Below are positions 27,297 to 35,927 of a DNA stretch of 64,000 nt, piece by piece. The DNA comes from Pedobacter cryoconitis. Lineage in GTDB: Bacteria; Bacteroidota; Bacteroidia; Sphingobacteriales; Sphingobacteriaceae. Position 1 is the first letter of the stretch. Every line of letters begins with the position of its first letter. Position numbers and translations under genes: made by a program. The stretch lies in assembly GCF_014200605.1 (NCBI RefSeq), contig NZ_JACHCE010000010.1, positions 62,001-126,000 of the forward strand. The letters run 5' to 3'. The notes beneath the pieces are model-generated. The model made no database searches. It saw nothing but the letters and a program-made list of their open reading frames with translations, and was not told where the DNA came from.

Positions 27297-27617
27297 TTAA
27301 CTTAATTGAGGTGGCTGCCAGATAGGAATGAGTATCTGCGGCAATTCGGCAGATAGATAAATTCCATTTTGCACAATAGGTCTGATGGTGACTGCCGCAC
27401 TTATAAATAATTTGAATTTTGTGACAGTAAACCCGGTACACCGTCCGCAAACATAGAATGGCGAACAATCTTTACAACAATCATTGTCTTTTTCGGGACA
27501 TTGGTGATTATCCTTCTGTGCTTTATGCGTATATGTATCTCTTGCCTCTACCACGCAGCATGGCATTACAGTAAGTGTCAGGACAATGACAGTCAAAAGA
27601 AGCACAAAGAATTTCAC
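27297..27617 (-). CDS. DUF6660-like small cysteine-rich exported protein
   Basis: A 106-residue protein with a signal-like N-terminus ('VLLLTVIVLTLTVMPCCVVEA') and a Cys/His cluster ('DNHQCPEKDNDCCKDCSPFYVCGRC'). Then comes a hydrophobic segment and the C-terminal 'IWQPPQL', which is the signature of the DUF6660 family in Bacteroidota. Genes of this family usually sit upstream of metal or copper related TonB receptors and efflux genes. The cysteine cluster would suit metal binding in the periplasm; this is inference. It is 60 bases upstream of the frameshifted receptor on the same strand and is probably co-transcribed with it. Confidence 0.75.
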   Translation of the reverse strand: MKFFVLLLTVIVLTLTVMPCCVVEARDTYTHKAQKDNHQCPEKDNDCCKDCSPFYVCGRCTGFTVTKFKLFISAAVTIRPIVQNGIYLSAELPQILIPIWQPPQLS

Positions 27618-27647
27618 GGTGTAAAAGTATCGATTTTGTTCTTTTGA

Positions 27648-29345
27648 TCAGAATTTCCTGCTATAAAAATGTTCATGCTCCATGAGCATCCCTTTTGCTT
27701 TACGGTCAGCCTCCAGTCCTCTTAATTCTACTCTTCTGATCTTTCCACTGATAGTTTTCGGCAACTCAGTCACAAATTCAATAATGCGCGGCATTTTATA
27801 AGGAGAAAGCTTATCCCGGCAATAGCAAAACAGTTGATCAGCCAGAACTTCATCTGGATGATAAGCCACATTCAAGACTACAAATGCTTTGACTTCTAAA
27901 CCTTTGAGCAGATGAGGACTACCGATTACGGCAGATTCCAGTACTGCCCCATGCTCCAGCAAGACACTTTCTACTTCAAAAGGGCCAATACGATAATCAG
28001 AAGATTTGATGACATCATCATCGCGTCCTACAAACCAGATATATCCATCTTCATCCTGATAAGCTTTATCGCCTGTATAATACAATCCATGCTTAAAGAC
28101 CTCTTTCTTCTTTTCAGGATCTTCAAAATAATCCCGGAAAATACCATTAGGTTTACCCGTATCCATTCTGACACAGATATTACCTTCTTCTGCTATGGGC
28201 TGCTCTATCCCATTCTGATCAGCAATAATCACATCATACAGAAAAGTCGGTTTACCCATGGAGCCAAGTTTAACCTCATCACCGGCCAGGTTCGCTACCA
28301 GACAAGTGCTTTCTGTCTGTCCAAAACCATCACGTATCAATATACCGGTACCCTTTTTCCAGGTTTCAATCACCTCAGGGTTTAAAGGTTCTCCGGCTGC
28401 AACACATTCCCTTAAATTAAATTGATAAGATTTCAGATCTTCCTGAATCAGCATACGCAAAACAGTAGGCGGGGCACAAAAAGTACTGATTTTATGCTTT
28501 TCTATCAGTATCAGTGTTTCTTTAGCATTAAAGCGTCCTGTTTGATGAAATGCAAAGATTGAAGCGCCGACATTCCATGGAGCAAAAAAACTGCTCCATG
28601 CAAATTTTGCCCAGCCCGGCTGTGAGATGTTATAATGAATATCTTCTTGTCTTAATCCTATCCATGAACTTGTGGTCAGATGACCAAAAGGGTAACTCAA
28701 ATGCGTATGTACCGCTATTTTAGGCAGACCAGTAGTTCCGGAAGTAAAAAACAGAAACAGGGAATCATCTGCCCTTGTAACTGCACCAGCCGCCCTGTCA
28801 TCTTCCTTTTTAATATCTTCAGGTGTATACCAGCCTTCTCTTTTTCCTTCAGCAATGATTTTAACTGCAATATTTTTCCCGCAAAGGCGCTCTGCTTCTT
28901 CGATCTTAAAAGCATTATCTGCATCGGCAATAACTACTTCCGGCATTAGTTTTTTAAACCGGTAGACCATATCCGGAACACCCAGAATATTGGCCGCAGG
29001 TATCATTCTGAAGCCTCCTTTAATTGTAGCCAGTAAACTAAACCAGTTTAATGGCTGCAAAGACATTTGCGTCAGGATCACACTATTTTGCTGAACCCCT
29101 TTATTTCTGAGAAAATTCAGCAGCTGATTTGTTTGCCTGCTGATTTGAAGAAACGTAAAATTATGAACGGTATTTCCGTCCGTCCATAATAATGCATTTG
29201 CATCAGGTGTTTCTTTCACATGAATCCCCTCAAAAATATCGGTTGCCCAATTGAAAAACTCCGGCTTTATGATTTGAAGATTTCTTAGTTCTTCAAATTT
29301 CTGTTCTGCTATCAATTCGCGTATTGCTCTGAATGTCCTTTCCAT
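27648..29345 (-). CDS. AMP-forming acyl-CoA synthetase (medium-chain type)
   Basis: A 565-residue member of the ANL superfamily. The P-loop-like motif is 'LFLFFTSGTTGLPKIAVHTH', the aromatic motif 'RDGFGQTESTCLV', the hinge 'YYTGDKAYQDEDGYIWFVGRDDDVIKSSDYRIGPFEVESVLLEH', and the C-terminal catalytic Lys is in 'LPKTISGKIRRVELR'. The length and the 'KFAWSSFFAPWNVGASIF' block match the medium-chain acyl-CoA ligase (AcsM) branch. It activates a carboxylic acid to the acyl-CoA in two steps with ATP. The chain length is not predictable from sequence. No pathway genes are adjacent. Confidence 0.9.
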   Translation of the reverse strand: MERTFRAIRELIAEQKFEELRNLQIIKPEFFNWATDIFEGIHVKETPDANALLWTDGNTVHNFTFLQISRQTNQLLNFLRNKGVQQNSVILTQMSLQPLNWFSLLATIKGGFRMIPAANILGVPDMVYRFKKLMPEVVIADADNAFKIEEAERLCGKNIAVKIIAEGKREGWYTPEDIKKEDDRAAGAVTRADDSLFLFFTSGTTGLPKIAVHTHLSYPFGHLTTSSWIGLRQEDIHYNISQPGWAKFAWSSFFAPWNVGASIFAFHQTGRFNAKETLILIEKHKISTFCAPPTVLRMLIQEDLKSYQFNLRECVAAGEPLNPEVIETWKKGTGILIRDGFGQTESTCLVANLAGDEVKLGSMGKPTFLYDVIIADQNGIEQPIAEEGNICVRMDTGKPNGIFRDYFEDPEKKKEVFKHGLYYTGDKAYQDEDGYIWFVGRDDDVIKSSDYRIGPFEVESVLLEHGAVLESAVIGSPHLLKGLEVKAFVVLNVAYHPDEVLADQLFCYCRDKLSPYKMPRIIEFVTELPKTISGKIRRVELRGLEADRKAKGMLMEHEHFYSRKF

Positions 29346-29432
29346 ATACAGAAACTAATTTAGCATTAACAAAGCTTAAAACGGCATGATCTTTTTCATT
29401 TGAGGCAACATTGTCTGCTATTGCCCAGAGGC

Positions 29433-30845
29433 TCATCTTCTCTCATTAAACACACCTAATTCGGCGATTTCAACAGTTGAACCCGTATTCTCTATCTGAA
29501 TTCTTACTTTATCACCATAGACAGTATCAAAACGGTGAATTTTAATTTTATGCTCATTTTCTCCAGAGAAAATTGTCTTCCATACACCATCCAATCGATA
29601 CTCCAGTTTATATTTTTTGATGGTTACCGGAGATTTATCGGCAATTACAATCGTATTAAAAGCTTTCTCTCTTCTGAATTCAATTTCATACCAGGGTTTT
29701 TCAACTCTTGGATTAACTCTCCAGGTAGTGGCAAAGTTATCATCATTTGCAAAATCCATAATATTCATATCATCGCTCCAACTGCCATCCGAAGGTTGGT
29801 TCTTAGCCAGATTAGGAGAAATTATGGGTGCATCTGCCGGTGGCAATTTCTGAGTAGCACCTTCATTTTTCCATGCCTTTCCTATTTCCTTTAATGCGGC
29901 CAATGCATTATCATCAATTAACCCATCACGGTTAGGGGCAACATTCAGAATAAAATTGCAATAAGCACTATTGAATGGAATGATGTTCTCGTTTACCATT
30001 TTAAGCGGATCTTTTACCGCTGTAGTTGGAAAAGAGGTCTTCCAGAACCAGTTTTTCTGTAGTGGAAGGCAAGAAAGAGCTGGCAATTGATTAGTTTCTT
30101 TTGAAATATGCTGACCTGCACCTTGTTCATATGATTTGATATCCGTATAATAAAGTGCTTCTGCAGGATATTTAGCTGCATTCAAATCCATGACCAAACA
30201 ATTTGGCTGAATGGATTTTATCAAAGTATAAATTTCTTCAAATGGAACATCATCATAAGATATTCTTGACCAGGGGGCATCCCATCCGTCAATAATCAAG
30301 GCATTTATTTCTCCGTAATTAGTTAATAATTCGGTCAGTTGTGCCTTGATCATTTTTATATGTCCGGGCGTAATCAGGTTTGGTCTTAATTTATGATGCG
30401 TATCCAGAATAGAATAATACAACATCACTTTTAGTCCGTTTTTTCTGAAAGCATTGACATATTCTTTAACTACATCTCTTTTCAGCGGACTATTCATGAC
30501 GTTATAGTCTGTAGTTTTGGTATCCCAGATTGCAAAGCCACTATGATGTTTAGTGGTTAAACAACCATAAGTCATATTTGCAGATTTTGCCGCCTTTGCC
30601 CATTGCTCACAATCCAGTTTCTTAGGATTAAAGATCGCTGGTGAAGCATCAGGATCAGGCCAGTCCTCATCTGTATAAGTTGGAATATTATAATGGATAA
30701 ACATACCAAAACGCAGGTCAACAAAATCTTGTTGTAACCTGGCCAGGTCTTTTCCATTTTGCGGGGATTTACTTTGTCCCCACGAAAATACGGGGATAAA
30801 AATGAACAGGAGAACAGCGGTTAAAAACTGGTTAGGTTTTTTCAT
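29433..30845 (-). CDS. alpha-L-fucosidase (GH29) with C-terminal discoidin-like domain
   Basis: A 470-residue secreted glycosidase with signal peptide ('FLTAVLLFIFIPVFSWGQ'). The GH29 catalytic domain has 'RFGMFIHYNIPTYTDEDWPDP', 'CLTTKHHSGFAIWDTKTTDYNVMNSP' and the probable nucleophile Asp in 'INALIIDGWDAPW'. Residues about 340-470 form a beta-sandwich of the F5/8 (discoidin) type ('KPWYEIEFRREKAFNTIVIADKSPVTIKKYKLEYRLDGVW'), common in GH29-B enzymes. It should remove terminal fucose from glycans in the periplasm or outside. No SusCD or other glycosidase is next to it, so it is an isolated enzyme here. Confidence 0.92.
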   Translation of the reverse strand: MKKPNQFLTAVLLFIFIPVFSWGQSKSPQNGKDLARLQQDFVDLRFGMFIHYNIPTYTDEDWPDPDASPAIFNPKKLDCEQWAKAAKSANMTYGCLTTKHHSGFAIWDTKTTDYNVMNSPLKRDVVKEYVNAFRKNGLKVMLYYSILDTHHKLRPNLITPGHIKMIKAQLTELLTNYGEINALIIDGWDAPWSRISYDDVPFEEIYTLIKSIQPNCLVMDLNAAKYPAEALYYTDIKSYEQGAGQHISKETNQLPALSCLPLQKNWFWKTSFPTTAVKDPLKMVNENIIPFNSAYCNFILNVAPNRDGLIDDNALAALKEIGKAWKNEGATQKLPPADAPIISPNLAKNQPSDGSWSDDMNIMDFANDDNFATTWRVNPRVEKPWYEIEFRREKAFNTIVIADKSPVTIKKYKLEYRLDGVWKTIFSGENEHKIKIHRFDTVYGDKVRIQIENTGSTVEIAELGVFNERR

Positions 30846-31016
30846 AGTTTATTTGGTTGTGGTTAAGGTCACCTGTTTGAATTAAACAGATTGGGTAGCT
30901 AAATCATTAAAGCTAATTATTTTACCCAACCTGTCAAATTGATCACGGGATTATTACGTGCCACAATCCTTGTATACAACCTGCCGTATTTTTTTAACAG
31001 CAGCTATACCAAATTT

Positions 31017-31928
31017 TTACTGTTTTTCTGCAACCAGGTAATCCCAGCTTGCCTTAGTCAACTCTGCAATAATTGCATCGGTTGTCTTTTCATCTTCTTT
31101 AGTCATCGAAACAAATACACTAACTGCAAAATGTTTCCCATCTGGCAATGTCACAATACCTATATCATTTGTAGCAGCTGTTAAACCTGATTTATTCATC
31201 CCAGAATTCCCTGTTTTATGCGCTGCTATCGTACCAGCAGGTAACAGGCCCTTAATTTTACCTGTGCCTGTAGATGTTTCGGTCATCACTTTCCATAGAA
31301 ACTGGTGTGATGTTTCAGAAAGTATCTTTTTACTGTAGAACAATTTCAATAATTGCGTAGCGGCTTCTGCTGTAGTCCAGTTTGTAAATTGCACCTGTTC
31401 ATTCTGATGCATCTGATCTTCTGTAGCAGTAATAGCCACCTGTTTTATACCCAGACTATGAATATACTGGTTAACCTTTGCCGGCCCGCCCATCAGTCTG
31501 AACAGGATATCGCATCCATTGTTATCACTCTGGGAAACTGTATAGCTTAGAATTTCAGCCAAAGGAATTTCAACCTGCCCCTCTGGATACTTATCTCTTA
31601 AAGGACTCCAGGTATTAGGTAACAGATCACTCTTTTTAACCAGGATCTTTTGATCTAACTGAAACTTACCTTTATCAACCTGGTTTAAAATTGCCAGAGC
31701 AAGGTGGAATTTATACACACTTTGCATGGGCAAATGTTTATTACCATTTACAGTCAGTGTATCTCCGGTTTGCAAATCTATTAATGAAAACCCTATTGTT
31801 GCAGCATGTGCACTTACAATGGTCTGAAGCCTTTTCCTCAAATCATTTTTTTGTGCAAAGCCATTCACTGAAAAAGTCAGTAAAAAAACACCGCAAATCA
31901 TCTTTTTTATTGTAAAAAATCCTTTCAT
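31017..31928 (-). CDS. class A beta-lactamase
   Basis: A 303-residue serine beta-lactamase. The signal peptide ends 'SVNGFAQ'. The active site Ser70-x-x-Lys73 is in 'HLPMQSVYKFHLA', the SDN motif in 'SYTVSQSDNNGCD' (Ser134), the candidate general base Glu in 'ITATEDQMHQNEQ', and the KTG triad in 'AHKTGNSGM'. The pattern resembles subclass A2 enzymes of Bacteroidota (CfxA/CepA/PER relatives). ATG 31928 is used because the signal peptide then starts normally; the frame continues to 31955. It should hydrolyse penicillins and probably cephalosporins in the periplasm. The upstream gap contains no regulator of the AmpR or BlaI type. Confidence 0.92.
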   Translation of the reverse strand: MKGFFTIKKMICGVFLLTFSVNGFAQKNDLRKRLQTIVSAHAATIGFSLIDLQTGDTLTVNGNKHLPMQSVYKFHLALAILNQVDKGKFQLDQKILVKKSDLLPNTWSPLRDKYPEGQVEIPLAEILSYTVSQSDNNGCDILFRLMGGPAKVNQYIHSLGIKQVAITATEDQMHQNEQVQFTNWTTAEAATQLLKLFYSKKILSETSHQFLWKVMTETSTGTGKIKGLLPAGTIAAHKTGNSGMNKSGLTAATNDIGIVTLPDGKHFAVSVFVSMTKEDEKTTDAIIAELTKASWDYLVAEKQ

Positions 31929-32286
31929 AAGATTATGATAACGAATAATTAGCATTTAGTGTACAATTTTCTCAATAATTTTATCCGATAAACCTGACCA
32001 TTAATCTTCTTTTTATTCATCACTGATTTTTAGACCCCAGGCAAGAATAAATTTCCTGCAGCATTAAATGAGCAAATAAAATGTACGAAAATTAAAAAAA
32101 AAGCTAAGTCACCACTTTTAAATAAAATATCTCTTATATTGCCTTTTAGGAAACATCATTAACCCCTTCCTATGAAAATTATTCTACCTATAGCTAATTT
32201 ACAACGGGCAATTCTTGTCTTGATACACCTTAGCTCCACGCTGAAGTTTATCAAAAATTAAGACTGGATTATACATCTACCGGGCT
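31929..32286. other. intergenic region between beta-lactamase and TetR genes
   Basis: A 358-base divergent intergenic stretch. It must hold the promoters of the beta-lactamase and the TetR gene, but I found no clear TAnnTTTG box or long inverted repeat. A 29-codon ORF at 32172-32261 is probably chance. A run of A at about 32092-32102 is the only notable composition feature. Confidence 0.5.
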
Positions 32287-32952
32287 ATGGAAAGTAAAGA
32301 CAATGTTAAACACAGAAATAAGGAACAGACCAAAAGAAAACTTCTTCAGGCCGTGGGCGAAATTATTATTGAAAAAGGCTATTCAGGATTAGGAGTTAAC
32401 AAAATCGCAAATAAAGCAGGCGTGGATAAAAAACTTATTTACCGCTATTTTGGAGATGGAAATATTCTGATAGAAACCTATATCCTGGAAAAAGATTACT
32501 GGCTTGGTCTGGCTGATAAACTACAGGAATTCAACAATATTGAAACCCCGGATAAAGCTAAAGAAATCATATCGGCCATATTAGAACGCCAGTTTACTTT
32601 TTTCTACGATGAGGAGGCTATGCAAAAATTGATTTTAGAAGAATTGACTTCTAAAAGCTCCATGATGGCCAGTATTTGCAATATCAGGGGAAATATAGGT
32701 GCAAGTTTACTCAAGCACACTGATCCTCATTTCAAAGACTCTGAGGTGAACTTCAGAGCAGTAAGTGCTTTACTCGTATCCGGCATTTACTACCTGGTAT
32801 TACAAGCTAAACTTAATGGCGGTACCATTTGCGGGATAGACATTAATGACCCTTCAGGAAGGCAGGAAATTACGAAAACTATTCGTCATATTATTGAATG
32901 GGCTTATGAAAATCCCGTAAGTAAAAACAAAAAGAACACTAAAGGAAACTAA
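32287..32952 (+). CDS. TetR/AcrR family transcriptional regulator
   Basis: A 221-residue TetR-type regulator. The N-terminal helix-turn-helix is 'LLQAVGEIIIEKGYSGLGVNKIANKAGVDKKLIYRYFGDGNILIETYI' (about residues 17-67). The C-terminal ligand domain is not similar to a family I recognise. It is divergent from the beta-lactamase and followed after 32 bases by an unknown 283-residue protein. The targets may be either; this is inference. Confidence 0.9.
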   Translation: MESKDNVKHRNKEQTKRKLLQAVGEIIIEKGYSGLGVNKIANKAGVDKKLIYRYFGDGNILIETYILEKDYWLGLADKLQEFNNIETPDKAKEIISAILERQFTFFYDEEAMQKLILEELTSKSSMMASICNIRGNIGASLLKHTDPHFKDSEVNFRAVSALLVSGIYYLVLQAKLNGGTICGIDINDPSGRQEITKTIRHIIEWAYENPVSKNKKNTKGN

Positions 32953-32984
32953 AAACATTTTTTTTAATAAATGCTGGAAATACA

Positions 32985-33836
32985 ATGAAATATGAACTGC
33001 AGGAATTCAAGTCGATGGTTGATGCCTTACATGAAAGTGATGGATTTGAAACCTGGATGATTGAGCAGCGTTACCCTATTGAAAATATGGCTATCGAAGC
33101 AGGACGTATCTGTCAGAAATTTAAAGACGTCAGTTTGCAGAAAGATGCTGTATTGTTCACCAAATACTTTCATCAGCATCAGCATGCGCTTGTGGATATG
33201 GCAGATCAGGTCTATGCCTTCTTAAAGAAATACGGCAATGATGATCATGAACAGGAAGATGTTGATGATGAAGGGGAATTATCTGTACAACGACTTTATA
33301 ACGCCTTAGTCAGCATACTTCAATTTATGCAGACACAGCTAAAGATTTTTTTTAAGACAGACGGAAAAGTTCCACGCAGTTTTATTGAGCAGCATCAGTA
33401 TCAAGAAGATCAAAATCATATTTTTATAGAAAAAGTATTGTTAGAGAGAGGTATAAACTCTACCATTGTTACTCACCTGATTACTGTTTTGAGATTTGAA
33501 GATCAACAGCCAAATGAGGAGATATCTTTTGCTATATATACTTATGTCCATAGGGTTCAAAAAGAATTACTGGTATATCTCCAGGGACGGGATGATGAGA
33601 CCAATAACTATAGAATTCTTAAATTACTAACTACTTTAAATCTGAATAGTATTGGAATTTACGAGCATTATCATGGCGTAATCAATGATAGTCAGTTACC
33701 TCATTTTAAAATTCCTGGTTTTCAGAAACCAACAGATCCCATTAAAATGTCATTACTGCTATTCATCATCACTGAGATCAATTCTTTACATGCTTTGAAA
33801 TTAATTGCCAAAGAATTGTACCCTTTAGAGAACTAA
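32985..33836 (+). CDS. hypothetical protein, 283 aa, mostly helical
   Basis: I do not recognise this protein. It is soluble by composition, lacks a signal peptide, and is rich in amphipathic helices with an acidic stretch ('NDDHEQEDVDDEGE') near residue 90. It contains 'ALVSILQFMQTQLKIFFKTDGKVP' and a His-rich loop 'KYFHQHQHALVDM'. It comes 32 bases after the TetR gene, so both are probably on one transcript. Whether it is regulated by, or acts with, the TetR protein cannot be said. No domain could be assigned by reading. Confidence 0.7.
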   Translation: MKYELQEFKSMVDALHESDGFETWMIEQRYPIENMAIEAGRICQKFKDVSLQKDAVLFTKYFHQHQHALVDMADQVYAFLKKYGNDDHEQEDVDDEGELSVQRLYNALVSILQFMQTQLKIFFKTDGKVPRSFIEQHQYQEDQNHIFIEKVLLERGINSTIVTHLITVLRFEDQQPNEEISFAIYTYVHRVQKELLVYLQGRDDETNNYRILKLLTTLNLNSIGIYEHYHGVINDSQLPHFKIPGFQKPTDPIKMSLLLFIITEINSLHALKLIAKELYPLEN

Positions 33837-34046
33837 AAACCTTTTAAATCCCTCCATGAGCCAGCCGCCGCTCCCCATCAGAAAGAAGTCCGGAATACTT
33901 TCTTAACCACCACATGAATTAGAGCTTCAATACCCACTGGTATGTCTTCTGCTGTTATATCCGTTAGCTTAAAAAAATTTTAAACAGGTCTTCAAAATCA
34001 GTATCTTGATAAAGTATTAAAAGGTATTTGATTAAGAAAACCGACG

Positions 34047-34625
34047 ATGAATAAATATATAAAGTATACGCTCATATTTATTTCAATTACAGGGTTTGCA
34101 GCTTGCATAAATGCAGACCGCATAAGAGCACTATTTAATGCACAATTGGATGTTTTTAAGAAAAATGAGACTTATAATGTAGTACAATCCGATACGCATA
34201 AAGCGCTTAAAAAATGGATTAATGAAGATCTTGAGGGTGTGCATATCCTTAAAAAGTGCAATTGGAAATTAGATGATGCTGTCTTTTTTAATAGTAAAAA
34301 GGACAGATGTTATCTGCTGCTCCTGATTCAGGATAAGAATAAAAAAGCAGAACTGGATTATGCTTATTTAATGTATGGCGCATTGGAACATGATCAGTGG
34401 GTAATTTACTTTACAGGTTTACCCACAATGGTCTTTCACAGGGAGAAAGCTGACAATGATCAGTATAAACCTATTTCTATGGCAAACCTTTCCCTGTTAA
34501 GCAGAGATAAAATCCTCAAACATTATTATAAGGCAAACAGACATATCAACGATGAATATGTAAATAAGGCCTATAACACCGAGTTAAAAAAGAAACAGGA
34601 ACTGTTTCTCCAGAAAAAACATTAG
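34047..34625 (+). CDS. putative lipoprotein, 192 aa
   Basis: A 192-residue protein with an N-terminal lipoprotein-like signal: basic start, hydrophobic stretch and a candidate lipobox 'TGFAACINA' with Cys at residue 20. The rest is a mixed alpha/beta domain with 'KALKKWINEDLEGVHILKKCNWKLDDAVFFNSKKDRCYLLLLIQDK' and a basic helical tail. I do not recognise it. It stands alone, with 210 bases to the gene before it and convergent to the EamA exporter. Confidence 0.68.
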   Translation: MNKYIKYTLIFISITGFAACINADRIRALFNAQLDVFKKNETYNVVQSDTHKALKKWINEDLEGVHILKKCNWKLDDAVFFNSKKDRCYLLLLIQDKNKKAELDYAYLMYGALEHDQWVIYFTGLPTMVFHREKADNDQYKPISMANLSLLSRDKILKHYYKANRHINDEYVNKAYNTELKKKQELFLQKKH

Positions 34626-34873
34626 CCATATTTATTTCTTACAAATCGGCCTTCAATTCATTCACAAACATCATCTTACCTTAATAGAATATTTTGTTTT
34701 CCTTAAAGAAACAATTTATTAAGATAATTCGTCATCAGCCTTTATATAATTAAAAAACATAGAAATCCAGGCCCGGAAAGCTATCAGCCATCACTAAAAC
34801 CCGGATAGATCAGCAGAAAAAATGAATAATAATTAACTTATAAAAAATATTCACCGGATCCGACTGTTTTGTT

Positions 34874-35743
34874 TTATACATTTTCTTGTACAACAGCTTT
34901 TTTAGTGGTTAAGGTAGCCCCCGCACTGGCAATAATTACACAGCCAACTGCCAGCCACTGAGAAAAAGTGAGTACTTCATGTAAAAGTACCAGGCCATTT
35001 AAAGCTGCAATAGCAGGTTCCAGACTCATTAAGATACTAAAGGTACGTGCAGGCATTTGCCTTAATGCATTTATCTCAAGTGTAAAAGGAATAGCGCTGG
35101 ATAAAAGTGCCAGTGCCAGCCCGAACAGAAGCATCATAGGTGTTAAATGGGTTAATCCTCCACTACTGATCCCAAATGGTGCAACCACCAATGCAGCAAA
35201 CAGCATCCCTACGGTAACAGCATCACCCCCATTCATAATCTTAGAGATTTTTCCACCCATCACAATATAACCTGCCCAGAACCCTCCTGCAGTCAAGGCC
35301 AGTAAAACACCGACTAAATCAATCCCTTTATCAGTCCAGGGCGCAATCAATGCAATTCCTATCCCCGCCAGCAAAATCCATAAATAATCTGTGATACGCT
35401 TAGATCCAAATATGGCAACGATTAGAGGCCCTACAAATTCAAGTGTAACCCCTAAACCCAGAGGTATCCTTTCAATGGCCATATAAAAAATCAGGTTCAT
35501 CAGCCCCAGGCTTACTCCATAAGGAATAACAGCCTTCCATTGTGCAGGAGTTAGCTTTTTTAAATTTGTCCGGTTAACAGCCATCAGAATTATTGCCGAC
35601 AATCCTATCCGGATTAAAGCTGTGCTTTGCGCACCTAAAACAGGAAACAAACCTTTTGCAATTGCAGCTCCGCACTGCACACTGACAATAGATAAAAGAA
35701 CGGCGGGTATTGGTGGTATATTAAAAGACTTATTGTTATTCAT
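34874..35743 (-). CDS. EamA/RhtA-type drug/metabolite exporter
   Basis: A 289-residue inner-membrane protein with about ten helices in two EamA repeats. 'LLSIVSVQCGAAIAKGLFPVLGAQSTALIRIGLSAIIL' and 'ALNGLVLLHEVLTFSQWLAVGCVIIASAGATL' are typical of the RhtA (threonine/homoserine exporter) branch. ATG 35743 is chosen over the longer frame (35794) because a complete promoter (35752-35783) ends only eight bases upstream, giving a nearly leaderless mRNA. Likely exports an amino acid or metabolite; the substrate is inferred only from family. Confidence 0.87.
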   Translation of the reverse strand: MNNNKSFNIPPIPAVLLSIVSVQCGAAIAKGLFPVLGAQSTALIRIGLSAIILMAVNRTNLKKLTPAQWKAVIPYGVSLGLMNLIFYMAIERIPLGLGVTLEFVGPLIVAIFGSKRITDYLWILLAGIGIALIAPWTDKGIDLVGVLLALTAGGFWAGYIVMGGKISKIMNGGDAVTVGMLFAALVVAPFGISSGGLTHLTPMMLLFGLALALLSSAIPFTLEINALRQMPARTFSILMSLEPAIAALNGLVLLHEVLTFSQWLAVGCVIIASAGATLTTKKAVVQENV

Positions 35744-35751
35744 TTTCACCG

Positions 35752-35783
35752 CAAAGCTAGCGATTAAAATATTTATCCGGCAA
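35752..35783 (-). promoter_or_regulatory. Bacteroidota-type promoter of the EamA gene
   Basis: On the minus strand TTG (35783-35781), a 21-base spacer and TAGCTTTG (35759-35752) match the consensus. The start codon is eight bases past the -7 box, so the leader is only a few bases and the upstream start at 35794 is excluded if this promoter is used. Confidence 0.55.
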
Positions 35784-35814
35784 CAGATAGACAAGAACTA
35801 TCCGGGATCTATAA

Positions 35815-35881
35815 GTGCTTTATGTTGAAAGGGTGTTGGAAGGGTACCTTACCCTTCCAACACCCTTTCAACATAAAGCAC
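35815..35881. repeat. 32-bp perfect inverted repeat with 3-base loop
   Basis: The arms 35815-35846 (GTGCTTTATGTTGAAAGGGT...) and 35850-35881 are exact reverse complements over 32 bases with the loop CCT. The first mispair is right outside the arms. It lies between the EamA promoter and the end of the czcA gene. No T-run follows on either strand, so it is not a standard terminator. It may be an mRNA 3'-end stabiliser, a barrier to read-through, or a remnant of a repeat element. Confidence 0.85.
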
Positions 35882-35895
35882 AATACGCTTGTAAC

Positions 35896-35914
35896 ACGTC
35901 CTATGAAAGGACGT
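35896..35914. other. small hairpin downstream of czcA
   Basis: ACGTCCT pairs with AGGACGT around a five-base loop, 13 bases from the end of the czcA gene. Together with the long inverted repeat it could form the 3' end of the efflux operon mRNA. Confidence 0.4.
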
Positions 35915-35927
35915 ATCCTGTAATTAA

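Noticed and set aside
27172..27468. 98-codon minus-strand ORF overlapping the DUF6660 gene
   Set aside because: Other frame of DUF6660 and of the receptor start; the DUF6660 frame has the signal peptide and family tail.
32172..32261. 29-codon ORF in the beta-lactamase/TetR gap
   Set aside because: No ribosome-binding site, no domain, and length within chance in AT-rich DNA.
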